Made by a program: the position numbers and the translations under genes. Shown here piece by piece: positions 46,783-59,319 of a DNA stretch of 64,000 bases. The first letter of the stretch is position 1; each line of letters starts with the position of its first letter. A model generated the notes under the pieces. It made no database searches, was not told the DNA's origin, and saw nothing but the letters and a program-made list of their open reading frames with translations. The DNA is from Stenopsyche tienmushanensis (taxonomy: Eukaryota > Arthropoda > Insecta > Trichoptera > Stenopsychidae), in assembly GCA_008973525.1 (NCBI GenBank), contig WACJ01000523.1, positions 1,364,001-1,428,000 on the forward strand, in the 5' to 3' direction.

Positions 46783-49114
46783 CTAAGTATGTCAATTTCT
46801 AGAACGTAAAATTCGTTTATATATTTTTCCCCCCTGTGAACATTTACTAATTCGATCTTTTTATTTGCAGGTATTTTGCCTTTTCGAGGGTGCTGACAAC
46901 AAAAAGTTGATAAATCTGTGAACTTCAAATTATCTGCATTAAGTGTGTTGTCTTAATAAATTTTATATATGCACGCGCGTATAAACAGAATGCAATTTAT
47001 GCATGCACGCGTGCATATATTCACATATGTATTGAAACAACTATTTAATTATATTAACAGTGAAAATTCGATTGTTCGATTAAATATTTTTTTTAATTTT
47101 TACTTTAAAAACGTGCTCTTACACTAATTGCACTCGCGAGAACAACTTTTCTTCGGTGAGAAAATGATTAACTAATTCTTTGTTGACGTTTATTTATTTC
47201 CTATCGAATATCAACTAATTTTACTTGTAATATATATTTTTTAAATAAATGGGGCTGAACAATACTTTGGATTCTGATTGATTATTCTATTTGTTTTCGT
47301 CAAAGTGTGACAATCGACAAATCTAGTCACCATAGCGGAATTTCTAGTCCCCCCGAAGGCAAACGCGGTTTGCGCAGCTCTCTCGATTATTTCACAAATG
47401 TATTTTCTCAGTCTTGTTTATGTGATTCGCGGGAGGAGCTCGAAAATTATATTCTCTTCATATCAATGTTCCATGTCTAAATTTTGTTTGATCAAATAGG
47501 TGTTTGAAGCAGATTTAAATGCGCAATCAAACACGACTGATTGTTCTTGTAAATTTTCTTTTTCAATAATGTTCACCATGCCTTTTTAACTTGGTCTGTG
47601 ATAAAAGGGATCCTTGTGTGTTAGTCGAGTGTTTTCCTTAAAAAAAAAATTGTGAGTAACTTAACTTTTATAGAACACATTTAAAACGGTAATCGAATTT
47701 TCACAGATTAGAAAATATTACAATGTTAAAATCACAAATATTTCAATCTGACTTTGATATTATATTATTTACCGCGTTGTATTCTTTAATTTACTTTTTT
47801 TATACTGATAAAAAGGCAATATTGTTAATTTTAGCCAATTTAAATCTATTTTATAATGATGCGTTGACCGCCCGGTAAGTTTTTGATATATTTCTTATAG
47901 GAATCGATTGTAGTTTCGTACGGATATTATTTTTAAAAAATGATACAGTAGAATCACACGCGGCGGGAGTGTTTGTTATTCACATTTGGGTCAACGCGTT
48001 TTATTTTGGCGTATGAATTATATGTGAAGTTTTTATATAATCAGATTTATTTTAACTAGCATTTATATTCAGTTAATATTGTGATTTGCTAAATTTATTG
48101 ATAAATCTCATCCGTTTGTTCGGAGTGTGCTGCATCATTCCTGGCATATCATAATCTTCGATTTAATATATATATACCGAGTTCATAGATTTGAAAAATG
48201 TGTATTTTCAAATGAAACCAGACCAACTTTAGAAAAAAAACATTGCTGAGTTGCCAGTTTTTTAAATCGTCTATTGTATTCAATACGTAGAAATCGTCGC
48301 GGGCAACATTTGTAAGGCCTTATAAGATCATGGTTTATGAAACCGATTTTTATTTGTGAATGTAACAATTTACCGATTGCACATTTTTAGAAAATGTACG
48401 TTATATGCTCTAGTAGTATTAATATACAATCGGGCGAATGAAGAGCCTGTCGAAAATGCATATTGCTATAAAGTGTTAATTTTAATTTAGGTATTAAACG
48501 CATTTCTCATTAATCTTTTTTTACTTTTTTCCATTGAAGAAAATATCTAACTACTGATTATGTACATGTTGTATAAAGAGTAAATGAAACATTGGGTTTA
48601 AAAATGTGTTTTATTATTTATTTATTTTATCCTCTTCCTGTCATTTTGAACCTAATAAAATTAATTAAACAAATGAAGATTTAAGACAAGATTTCTTCAT
48701 TGTATTTTTGGACACATTAGAACAAAATATATTTGAGATAAAAAGCAAAGATTTAAATTATATTTATTACTAAATTATACAGAATTTTAATGTGTGATAT
48801 GTTATAAATAGAAATATCATATCAAAATAATTATTCTGTATTACATCAATATAAATTGCATTTATATTAATATATTATTCCGAATATTAAAATAAGATTA
48901 AATTATTAATAATAGTAATGTTTCTAATTATATTTATTATTAAAACGGTATTTTTATACATTTTTAACAATATTCGGGGTGACATTATCCACCATAGAGC
49001 ATTTTTCAGACCTGGTCGTATTTATACGTTTTATGACCTCGATCTGAAAAATAATTACGACTGCTGCTGTCACAGTGGGTGACAGTTGCGTGGAAGTCGT
49101 TCCTCGCTTTCAAA
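46783..49114. other. CDV3 3' UTR and intergenic DNA before NDUFA12
   Basis: The CDV3 poly(A) signal is at 46955. The remainder is AT-rich, with no coding sequence recognised. The NDUFA12 promoter must lie just left of 49079. Confidence 0.4.
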
Positions 49115-50331
49115 ATGAGTAATCTATCGCGTTTTCTAGCCCTTGATAAATTGGCCAACTTGTTTACAATTATCAAGCAAAATGGTGGCATAAGAGCTTC
49201 TCTCTACAAACTTTATAGGTTAGCTAAGAGTTATTATATAATACGCAATTTAATTTGCAGTATAATTTAGTCACATTATATTTTGTCGATAAGTGTCATT
49301 TATGTATCAATAACCCATTTAATAATCAACAATATTTTAAATAACTTTGCTTAAAAAAATATAAATTCAGTGGTTACAACAATATTCCATTTTTCAATGA
49401 ATCAAAACACTCCATTTTATTTATACAATAAGAATTTTAATATGTCTCAACAGCTTGATTAATAATCGTACAGTAAAATGCTAGTAGCTTATTTAAAATG
49501 AGTATTTTATATATGAGATATCAAACATATTTTATTATTACAATACTATGCTTATATAAATAAAGCGCTATTGAATCAATTTAAGATCATACGGTCGATG
49601 CGAATCTTCTTTCATCCTTAAATCGTCAATATGCGTATTACAATTAACATATAATGCATATTGATCTGAATAGTTTCATTTGGCGCATTGTATGGTTTAT
49701 ATTTATTGACAAAAATGCATTGGTAAAATTAATTGCTTAAAATATATACGCAAATGACTCACACAGCCCTATATGAGAGTTATTGTTGATTGTTACAAAT
49801 TTAACCTATAAAATGTATAGAAATGCATAATATTTAGATGATATTTTCAGACAAGATGAACTCAAACGAGGCGTCTTAGTCGGCGAAGACAAATACGGTA
49901 ATAAATACTTTGAAAATCCTGATTATTTTTATTCGAGAAATCGCTGGGTAGAATACGCCGATAGACACGGATTGTATTACGACGGTTCACAGGTATGAAA
50001 ATGCACTTTAAATTACAATTCAATCGGTAAATTTTTAAATATACATATTTAATTTCATTTGTAGATTCCCGCCGAATGGTTCGGATGGATGCATTATAAG
50101 ACGGACCTTCCCCCGCATCAGGTTTTTTTATTAAATCATAATTGTCTACATAATTTTAATTGCCGTTTGCATTTTAATACGTCGTCAATGTATTTATTTC
50201 AGGATGGCGCTCGACCCAAATATAAATGGATGGCTGAACATACGGAGAATTTGTCCGGAACGAAAGGCCAATATGTACCCTACAGTACAACTAGGCCTAA
50301 GGTTGAAGCTTGGACTCCGAATAAAAAGTAA
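49115..50331 (+). CDS. NDUFA12: NADH dehydrogenase 1 alpha subcomplex subunit 12 (B17.2)
   Basis: Exons 49115-49218, 49851-49992, 50065-50121 and 50203-50331 give 143 residues (human 145). Landmarks are GVLVGEDKYGNKYFENPDYF, NRWVEYADRHGLYYDGSQ, IPAEWFGWMHYKTDLPP, KYKWMAEHTENLSGTKGQY and VPYSTTRPKVEAW, all in family order. NDUFA12 is an accessory subunit of complex I, placed near the junction of the peripheral and membrane arms; its paralogue NDUFAF2 occupies the site during assembly. An in-frame ATG at 49079 would add 12 residues, but the shorter start fits the family. A poly(A) signal is at 50443-50448. Confidence 0.95.
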
Positions 50332-50448
50332 ATGACTTCTCGGCTGAAAAATAATCGATTTGTTTAATAATTGATTTGTTTATTTATAATGTTCATAGCT
50401 GTCATTTTATCAATAGTTAAATTTAAATATGTTTTTAGATGTAATAAA

Positions 50449-51101
50449 GGCATAATATAATATGATAAAAGTTTTTTACTAATTTATGTACAATGTAAAT
50501 CCTATATATACTTATTTCATATGTAAATTGGACAAATTATATCATTAAGTGTTCAAATTTTGACAGTTCAAAATTTATATTAAATTTTGGAAGACTTTAT
50601 TTCTGCATCAGATCGAAACAAAATAGTTTTTATTATTTAATTTGTATAAATCATAAATTTATACTAAATTTGTAAAAGTTTTCCGCCATTACAATTATTA
50701 ATCATTTAATAAATAGCATGTCACATGCATGTAAAAATATTATCTGTGGGCAAAAAAATAAAGACGGAAATATTTTGAAATAATTATTACAAGTGGCAAC
50801 ACTAGTTTATCTGCCTGCATTCTACATGGGTCCAATTGAGCATCTTCAACTAGGCAGATGTAAATATAACAGTGATCCTCATACTGTGAGCACTTTAATA
50901 TTCACTATTTAAATAATAATAAACAATTATTAATATTGATACAATTGAATATGTTTAGATGCACTGTGATTGATTAATTCTGTAATAATTAATTATATGT
51001 ATTTTATTCTTTGGGATTCAAAGATTATCAGAAAAAATAGTATTTTATTCCTCATGTCGAAATACAGACAAAAAATAGTGCATATTATTAATAAAATTGC
51101 A
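50449..51101. other. Intergenic, no gene seen
   Basis: AT-rich DNA downstream of NDUFA12 with no recognised signal. Confidence 0.4.
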
Positions 51102-51418
51102 TTAACCCCTCAAAGAGGTAAGACATATTATTGTGTCCGAATTCCAGTGATTGATAAAAAACATTCTTACGCGTTGAGCTTGGGGACAGACAGAGACGGA
51201 AAAAGTATCTTGCATATCAAGTGTATTGCTTATGTTTACTTGAAGAAATTACCGAATATTGTGTGCTATCGACAGTGCTTATTTATTTTTGTATAAGCTT
51301 CATACAAGCTATAACGGTCCTGACAGATAAAAGAATTTATACGGATGATAAGTGACGGATATACGAATATAGCAACTAAGTTTATGATTTAAAATTAGCT
51401 AACTTCTCAAAGGGTTAA
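51102..51418 (+). repeat. TTAA-flanked MITE, complete copy (317 bp)
   Basis: It starts TTAACCCCTCAAAGAGGTAA and ends AACTTCTCAAAGGGTTAA; TTAA at 51102-51105 and 51415-51418. The inside carries GTGTGCTATCGACAGTGCTT and TATTTTTGTATAAGCTTCAT. The TTAA ends suggest mobilisation by a piggyBac-type transposase. A chance 108-codon ORF covers most of it. Confidence 0.65.
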
Positions 51419-52490
51419 GAAAGGGACACGGCTTGAAAATTCAGCTATGAAAAAACAAATATCCATAATTGGTTTCGAATCAATGAACCTGATCCTGTCT
51501 GGACAGTTGCTTTATCCAGTGATTTTAAGGATTTTATCTTTAAGATTCCAGGTCTAAACGACTCACTCAATATGTTCGTATGACGACTAATACAACAACA
51601 ACGTTTAGGTGAAATTCGATTTTATTGATAAATATAGTCTTAAATACCTGTAGTAGTCCCGTTATTAGGACGCAAGTGCGCCCGCAGAGCCTTTTTTGTA
51701 CGCGATTAAAACATTTTTCATTTTAAAAGATCAAACATTCGAACAATTAGATAGCCATAATTGGATTCACCAAAATTCGAAGCAGTTTGTATAAATTGAC
51801 TTGATTGACTGAAAATTAAACAATTTAAATCTTGAACATCAGGGAAAAAATAAAAATATAGCAGGAATGATTAGTTATATTAGAGCCTTCAAAGCTAAAA
51901 TGTAGTGTTGGATAAATACATTTTCGAAAAAATCCTTTACATATTATCCAAGGATGAAAAAAGTGATTGATGAAAATATTTTTGATGTAACATAATTTAT
52001 TACTCATCTGAAGAGACTTGTAGAGAAATTTAAAAATAGATTCCAGCAATTTTCACATTACTAAAATTGCTCATTCCAAAGCAGAAATTCTTCAAGAAGA
52101 CGCACCAAAAATTGAAGAAGAAATTTTAGATATACAAAATGACATTATCTTAAAATCGAACGCACTGACTAAAAACATTTGGAATTTAGCTGCCCATAAA
52201 AAGCATACATAAATATATACTATTTTTTAATATGTATAAAATGTGTGCAAATCTTTTTTTTTAAATCCGATTTGCGTCCGCATTGGTGCATTGTCTTAGA
52301 GAAAGGGTAGTTTTTTCTTCTTCATTTGGGGTCGTTTTCCAAAATTTCTTCTATCAAATACACTAATAACGTGCTTATGGTCGCTTTAGAATGCATTTGC
52401 CGATTGCTATCCATTCATTTGACTGATGTTTTGACTCTGAAGTGTAGTGATACATTAATTGTTACATACTGCATGAAAAAATCATTTTCG
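51419..52490. other. Intergenic, no gene recognised
   Basis: AT-rich. A block at 52315-52340 (TTCTTCATTTGGGGTCGTTT) is shared with 10870-10890, so it is a piece of a dispersed repeat, perhaps from a mariner. Confidence 0.35.
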
Positions 52491-52494
52491 ACAA

Positions 52495-52640
52495 CAGCTA
52501 AAACAGCGCTCTGAATTGTGGACGCGTTGTCGTTTTTGATCGAGTGTGAGAAAACGCGGTACTCACATTGAACAGAGCTTTCTCATGGACAAATGTTGAT
52601 GCAAAATGGTGAATACACTTTTTATGTTTAACGTCACCAA
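52495..52640 (-). pseudogene. Mariner helix-turn-helix fragment
   Basis: It shares AACAGCGCTCTGAATTGTGG and TTGAACAGAGCTTTCTCATG with the mariner at 13050, in the same orientation. On the minus strand it encodes pieces of the MRKLCSKW-PRLL block. Confidence 0.55.
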
Positions 52641-52649
52641 AACCACTGT

Positions 52650-53300
52650 AACGTGTGACAATAATAAGTAGTTTGACGCCTTTTTTTCTTCTTAGATGCA
52701 GTAAATTATATAAAAGTTGATAATACACATTTCCACCCTCCAAAAACATGCGCGAAGATTTGCATTTGAAACATGCATTTCTCAAAAAGTTGTGCTGGAA
52801 TAAGTTGATTCTTCGTAATCACTAATAAGCTTCAATATCCCAAGAGAGGAGACATTCAAGCGATAGAATTACGATGTCCCCTCAGAGGGGACAACGGAAG
52901 TGCAAGGGGTTAATAGTTAAGTGAAATGAAGCGTTATAATAAAAATTCAACCCAAAAGTGCGGCGTAACGATATATAGTCGATAAAAATATAATAATAAA
53001 AAAATATAATCGAACTTGTTCCGAATATTTTTTCATCCGACAAAAAGCTTTGAGAAGCGTCTGCGTAGCGCAGATAGTTTGAGAATTCCTACGGCTAGGT
53101 ATATTCAAAGCTTCGTTCGTTATAATTATTGAAAGAAAGGATATCACATCACGCTAAAATCTCCCGACGATCATATTAAAAGTCGTCGATACGAACCGAA
53201 ATTTCTCGACGTTCGTTTCAAATGCGACGTTTCAATTCGATACATTTTAAGGTTGAGATCATTCAATAACGGCGCTAAAAGCGCACTGACATAAAAGCCA
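52650..53300. other. Intergenic, no gene recognised
   Basis: No supported gene or repeat. It lies upstream of a CpG-containing stretch that may hold a promoter. Confidence 0.3.
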
Positions 53301-53354
53301 ATTTGTTACTGGTTTATATGATAGTTGAGTCGTTTCGATTCTGAGCTTCTTTGG

Positions 53355-53375
53355 ATGTCTTACCAGATGTGCACG
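53355..53375 (+). CDS. Candidate first coding exon (speculative)
   Basis: ATGTCTTACCAGATGTGCACG is followed by a consensus donor GTAAGT. It would encode seven residues in phase 0. An AG at 59315-59316 would join it in frame to ATA-ATG-TCA of the ENTREP-like gene's first listed exon. The surrounding 53.2-54.6 kb has more CpG than its neighbours, as promoters often do. No coding evidence supports it beyond the splice fit. Confidence 0.15.
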
Positions 53376-54955
53376 GTAAGTTTGTACACGATTTTTACAT
53401 TATCATAAAATCGATCTTATTGTAATGGGTCGTAATGAATTTTATTCTGTGTTTTAATTTTGAACATGTTACGTTTTGGAATTGTGCCGTGTCGGCGATG
53501 AAATTATTTTCTTGTGAGGGATTTTAAGTCGTATGTTTATGGCATTAAAGGCGTTTATGAGTCGATTGTTGTGTGAGACGTAAGCCTTTTCGGAATCGGC
53601 GCGTAGGCATGCCAGCAGGTAGAAGGTTAGTACGATCTCGACGTTCGCGTTCAAAACTTCTGGGGGTGGACGCTGCTCCGATTCACTCCATAGTTCAGTG
53701 ACAAAGTTTTATACAAAGAAAATGAATAAAATGTGCAGTTTATCGTCGAGCTGATTGCTTTACTGGTGCACGGTGATCGTCCGAGTCGGTGTGTTGTGTC
53801 CCATTGTATGCAGGCAGCTTTTTAAGCCGGATATGTGAGTCGCCCGTGTGCCGTTCCAAGCGAGTATATTGCCCTCGACTTGTTGCTGCAAATGTCTGTT
53901 TTGTAAGGAAAAAAATATACTCACATCTAATATTTCACACGATTGCAATTTATTTCGTTTTTCGTACGCAATGCATGCTCGTTTTGAACGCAAATAATAA
54001 ATCTAATGATGAAATTAATCGTCGTGCGCGTACGTTAAAAAATATTAATACATGGCCATATTATGATGCGTTATGGCCAAATTTTCAAATAATTCGCCAT
54101 TGCGCGATGCGTTTTCGGGCGACGTGATTTGAAAATAAATCGATGCAAACACAGTTATTCGACGCGATGCTGAATGAAAAAAATGTAATTTGTGGAGATT
54201 TATCGATTTGACGTATCTGACAACTGTGCGTGGATCGTTACCGACGACATTCCTCGTCTTTTAGCCCATATTCGACCGTTTTATCGGAGCTTTCGGAAAC
54301 GTCCATACAATTTCGGTACGAAAAAAAAACACTATACCTGAACGTTCCAAAAAACAGGTTATAAAGTTAGAAAGTAGTCTATGCGTTTATTAGTTCGGCG
54401 TTAAAGATTGCACACGCGAGGATATTTTCGGGAAGTTTTAAAACAATACCGCCCCAGGTTCAAAATATTCGGCCATACCCCATATAACGAAAATCTGTAC
54501 CCCTTTATCGAAGCATGCTACGAAAATAAATAACGAGCGCACAAAAAACGCGCGCTTCGTTTAGAATATAGAAAACACTTTTTAATGGTTCCTAAAATCG
54601 TGTTTGCTGTGTTTTTAAATGTTTTAATTGTTATGCGTCCATTAATCACCTCGTATGTCATTCGGTCGTTTTAAAAACGCTTTTACGCCGCGTAATGATG
54701 CTGAACGCATTATAAGAAATTGTTTTGTTAGTTTCCGGATTGGAAATTACATACATATAACAGAGCTTTAAAAAAATCGGTGGTTTTTAACCATCTTAGT
54801 GTCGAACGCCGATGTATTATCGTTGGCGACACTTGACCGGAAAGTGTCATCGACGATATATCAGCGCCTTAACCATTTAACCGCCAGCGATGAATTTATT
54901 TTTAAAAATAAAATAGAAACGATGTGTGTTTTTTGTACACACGTACATATTTTGT
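53376..54955. other. CpG-containing non-coding stretch
   Basis: There is no recognised gene. Frames at 53469 and 53760-54127 overlap on opposite strands and have no motif. An imperfect inverted repeat with GTGTCGAACGCC and GGCGACAC lies near 54800-54835. Confidence 0.3.
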
Positions 54956-54959
54956 ATGT

Positions 54960-55145
54960 TGCCTAATTTTCTATAGCGTGGTCCTTATCTCGATGTTATA
55001 GAAGGGTTGACTTTATTTCCAACATACACATTTTATTCCCAACCATTCCAACAATCAACAAATTTCCAACATAAGTATTTTACCCGTTGCTAACGTAAAA
55101 GACGCCGCAAATGAAATGGACGCTATAGGAGGATTGACTGTAAAT
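54960..55145. repeat. pogo/Tigger-like MITE
   Basis: It contains CTATAGCGTGGTCCTTATCT and ATAGAAGGGTTGACT near 54972-55012 and GGACGCTATAGGAGGATTGACTG near 55119-55141. Both are end sequences of the 58155 family, but in the same orientation, so the copy is rearranged or two copies overlap. Confidence 0.5.
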
Positions 55146-55369
55146 AAGGTAAAACATATAAGCGCTTATATACAGTGGCGAATTTAATCTTTGGGATTAT
55201 TATTATAGTAACAATAAGAAATCAAATACAGAATATTGACGACGCTTATTGGCTAAAAGCTTGGAGTACATAACACTAGAAAACGGACTGAAATCTTGGA
55301 ATTCAGTCTGGATGCACAGCAAAAATATAGGAAGAGATGACCTAACCAAAATACATAATAACTACTTAA

Positions 55370-56110
55370 GACTACAAGCTGGAATTTGGCTTGTTGAACA
55401 AAGACTAAAGTTTACAATATATGGATCGAAACATTTCTGTAGTCGGCGCATCAGCTTTTGTACGCCGGTGTCAGATCTCCACCGCCAATCTTTCTCGACC
55501 TCCTGATCATTGGAGAAACGTTTCTCACCCAAAAACTTCTTTAATTTAGCGAAAAGGTGATAGTCCAAAGATGCCAAGTCTAATGGGTGACATTATCCCA
55601 TCCAAACAATATCAGCAGCCCCTGTTAAATTCGCGTGGTGTGGGGACTGGCGTTGTCATATAGGAGGAAGAGGAAGAACATTAATGATAGTCCATTTAAG
55701 CATAAAATCCACCAATTTACCAGCTAAATGGGTCTTCTTGAACTTCTTGGCGGTTGGAGAAGATGAATAACGCCACTGAAGTGATTGTCTTTTGGATTCT
55801 AGGATGTGGTGACACATCCACATCTTATTCCCCATCAGGATAGAGTCCAGAAAAGCTTCTCTTTCCTGTGCAAAACACATTGTGTGGGCATTCTGGGCAT
55901 CCGTGGAGCACACCACTTCTAGTAATCAAGTTTTCCCGACCCAATAAAATAGAAATATCAGGAAATTCTTCATGAAGATTAATAAGCGTCACACGGCTGT
56001 CATTTCGCATTTATTTTTCAATTTTTGGAACAAATTTGTGTCAAAAATGACTGATGGTCTCCCATTATTTGCTTCGTCGTGCAATGCTATTCCTTCTGTT
56101 TACGCTCCGA
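55370..56110 (-). pseudogene. Mariner transposase relic
   Basis: The minus strand gives, in order, SRVTLINLHEEFPDISILLG, FLDSILMGNKMWMCHHILES, KRQSLQWRYSSSPTAKKFKK and LASLDYHLFAKLKKFLGEKR, ending GVQKLMRRLQKC. These are the helix-turn-helix, the first catalytic block (GDE-W degraded to GNKMW) and the DLAPSDYHLF block (third aspartate kept). The frame is broken several times and the second aspartate block is degraded. It belongs with the copy at 35640. Confidence 0.65.
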
Positions 56111-56174
56111 CTATCGAATTTGGGCCCCGTGAGAAACAACACCGAGAAAACAACATGGAGAATTTAAATTAGCT

Positions 56175-56617
56175 CACTACTCAAAGGGTCAAAGAGATAA
56201 GACACAGAGTAGCGTCTGAATTCCAGTCAGTAAAAGCATTCCTACGCGTCGAACTTGGAGACAAACAGAGACGAAGAGTATATTGCGCGTTGAATTTGGA
56301 GAGAAACAGAGACGGAGAGAGTATCTTGCGTACATCGTACGATTGTATAGATTGTTAACCCAAATTTATCAACTAATAATATGTGAATGATATAATGAAT
56401 CGATTTCAATTGTATTGTTTATGTTTCCTTGAAGAAATTACCGAATATTGTGTGCTATCGACAGTGTTTATTTATTTATATACGAACTTCATACACGCTG
56501 CGACGGTCCTGACAGATAAATTGATTTATACGGATGATAAGCATATAAGATGATGAACATACAAATATAGCATCTAAGATCATGATGGCTTTAAATTAGC
56601 TCACTATTCAAAGGATT
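56175..56617 (+). repeat. TTAA MITE family, long copy with internal duplication
   Basis: It matches the 51102 copy, but an internal block (GAACTTGGAGACAAACAGAG, then GAATTTGGAGAGAAACAGAG) is duplicated near 56247-56320. It ends ATTCAAAGGATTAA near 56617. Confidence 0.55.
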
Positions 56618-56634
56618 AAATATCGAAGAATTAT

Positions 56635-57130
56635 GTGCACAACGAAACACGTGCAAAGTTTTGTTGCCAAGACAAAAGTTCGTCCTTTTTTGCAACGAAT
56701 TGTAACTGGGGAAGAAAAATGGCTAATTTATGACGACCCGCAAGATTATTTTGTGGGTTTGGTGTGAGATATTCAAGGAATTATTCATCATGAATTAATG
56801 AAAACCTTGCGAAACAATATGTGTGTAGTCAGCAATTAGAACGGGTGAACAAAAAATTGAGACCCAAACGTCGAGAATTAATTAGGAACAATTTAGTGAT
56901 TCTGCAAGACGACAATGCATGATTCCATAAGGCGAAGAAGACGTACTGAAAAAATCACGGAATTAAAATGGGAAGAACTTCCATAGTCACCACACCCTCC
57001 ATAATCACCAGATCTGACTCCAATCGGCTCAAGACTTTTCGATACATCTAATATTGGATTGAAGATATTTTGAGCTTGAATTTGTATATTTGGATGAAAA
57101 AATGACCCAACATTCTTCGTTTAGGTACAT
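56635..57130 (+). pseudogene. Mariner transposase relic
   Basis: Read with frameshifts the plus strand gives FLQRIVTGEEKWLIYDDP, QQLERVNKKLRPKRRELI, NNLVILQDDNA and TPIGS-LFRYI. The first block is the TGDEKW catalytic motif, where the second D is now E. LQDDNA holds the second aspartate block (LHDNA in the family). It is not the same subfamily as 55370. Confidence 0.6.
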
Positions 57131-57139
57131 TTTTTTCAG

Positions 57140-57670
57140 TCGTCAGTAAAAGGGTTAAATCTTACAATTTCCAATAGAATATCAAACGGACTGACGAAAC
57201 AATTTCCAAATAATGAAAAGGGCAATTGACGAATATTGTTTGCGGATTGAGAGCGTTTGTCTTGCACCTTTAACCTTTATGCTATTAAAAAAACGTGATT
57301 TGAGTCCGGCGCTGACGGATTTCTCTCAAGGTAAATGAGGCGTTGCCCCAGGGCGCCTTTTTAATAAGGACATTTTTTCCCATATAGCATATCAAAACAA
57401 TCCAAATACTACAACCTCATTCGGTTCGTATCAACAGTATCTAAAATAAATCCATATTCTTGTGAACGCCGATCTCAAATGTGTGTCGTAACTTCCTCTT
57501 TTTGTTAACTGTTAGAAAAAAGCGATTAACACGAAATGTGTGCGGCTTCATTTGGTTAGCTTGAGAATATGGCACTCGTGAATCTGATTGCTGCGATGTT
57601 TTCCAATTTCAAAATACTGCGTGGCGTTCTTCTGTTATAAGGGAGAGATCTTATGACAGGCTTCAAAGAT
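57140..57670. other. Intergenic, no gene recognised
   Basis: No supported coding region. A GCCTTTTTAATAAGGACATT block near 57356 resembles the mariner-end-like repeat at 4028 and 12794. Confidence 0.3.
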
Positions 57671-57815
57671 ATGAGAAGGCAGTGTATTCACCATTTTGCA
57701 TCAGCATTTGTGCATGAGAAAGCTCTGTTCGAAGTGGGTACCGCGTTTGCTCACGCTCGATCAAAAACGACAACGCGTCCACAATTCGAAGCGCTGTTTT
57801 AACGCAATAAAAATG
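57665..57815 (+). pseudogene. Mariner helix-turn-helix fragment
   Basis: It is the reverse-orientation counterpart of the fragments at 13050 and 52495. The plus strand reads, with a shift, EGSVFTILHQHLCMRKLCSK and WVPRLLTLDQKRQRVHNS. Confidence 0.55.
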
Positions 57816-58154
57816 ATTTTTTGATCCGATCTGATCTGTCTCCTTTTGATATGTTTGATTTTGAAACCAAAGATAAATTCTTCCATCAAAAAAACACACT
57901 TTATCAAACAATGATATATCGCTCTTCAGCAGTGTAAGAGGTTAAACGTGTCAATGGTGCCATCGCTCATATCAATCATTAATATTTCTGATTTATAGTA
58001 TTACCTTGGGCTTATCTATTATTTTATTACTCTTACGACATAAAATTATGCACTATAAAGATGATAACGGCTTAAACGCTACCATCATTGTCATTTAAAT
58101 GCATAATAAATAGCTTTAGCGAATCTCCCAAGTTCATAATTTTGTTAAGCAATA

Positions 58155-58292
58155 CAGTCGACCCTCCTATAGCGTCCACTTCATATCATTAGTCACTTGC
58201 TTAAAATACAAACTAAACACGTACAAATTTTGTATGGATGCCTAACATTCTATAGCGTGGTCCCTATCTTGACACTATAGAAGGGTTGACTG
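58155..58292. repeat. pogo/Tigger-like MITE, cleanest copy (138 bp)
   Basis: The left end CAGTCGACCCTCCTATAGCG follows a TA. The right end, read inward, is CAGTCAACCCTTCTATAGTG. CAGT starts and a TA target are typical of pogo/Tigger elements of the Tc1-mariner superfamily. There is no coding capacity. Confidence 0.6.
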
Positions 58293-59319
58293 CAATAAAA
58301 TTTGCTTGAAAAATAACGATCGATTTTTCATCATGTTTTTCTGATGGATTTGCAATTTCTAAATTGCGTGTTTACAAATGCATAATTTCTGACTGTAGTT
58401 CGACGTCTATATATCGCCATGCCGCACTTTTGGCGCAAATTTCTCGCAACGATATAACGCTGCTTTGCATTCAAATATAATTAATATGAGATGATCATTT
58501 TGCATTAAAATTGTTGAAAAAAAAAAGATATTTTCTACTGATGAATTGATCATTGATCATAAAACTCACAATCGAATCAAATGTGTATGCAGCTACTTTT
58601 AGGGACCTGCTGGATTTTTTTTATCTTACCACAAAGGGATAGATTTTCTATAAAATCTATACACATAGAATATACTTTGATAGATTTTTGAAAAATCTGT
58701 CTTGGTGATATATGTTGCTTTTGAATTGGCTGAACCATTTCGATCCATTTCTATTGTTGTTCTCAAAGAGAGCAATGGTTTCGGTGTTTCACAAACAAAA
58801 CTTGAAAGGCATTGGGTTGTTTTCATGCTCGAATAATAGAAAGGATGGCAAAAGAGCGCGAAACGAAGATTTTGTTACCTGCAACATTTATTACACAATG
58901 AAGATTGGAAAGGTCGCAAGGTGTAATGCTGATTTTTACCTGAGCCTATTGTGCCTTTGGAATTCCAAGCAAAATGTTCATCCATAAACGCCTTCTTATC
59001 TGGATCATTCATTTACCTGCTAAAAAAATATTATTTTTATGCCTAAATCTGATTGATTTAAAATCTAATATATAAAAATTAATTTATGTTTGTTCGTATG
59101 TAATGCGCTGCCATACCGTTCATCAAATTGCAATAAAACTTTATCAACTTTGTCTGTTTGATACATGGCATTGCAACGCAAGCCGGTTAATCACCAGTAT
59201 AAAATAAAAAGACGAGCTAACACTCTGATTGAATCGTGAAATTAATTTGGAATATTTATGTTTGTAGATTATGGAAAAGCATACTGTTAAATGATTTGGC
59301 AATCGTTTAGCCGTAGATA
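58293..59319. promoter_or_regulatory. Upstream of, or intronic to, the ENTREP-like gene
   Basis: It contains the inverted copy (59065-59180) of the repeat at 16310-16665. A plus-strand ORF at 58712-58987 has no recognised motif. The TAG at 59314-59316 is in frame with the ATG at 59320. Confidence 0.3.

Noticed and set aside
50970..51296. 108-codon plus-strand ORF
   Set aside because: Mostly explained by the TTAA MITE at 51102-51418.
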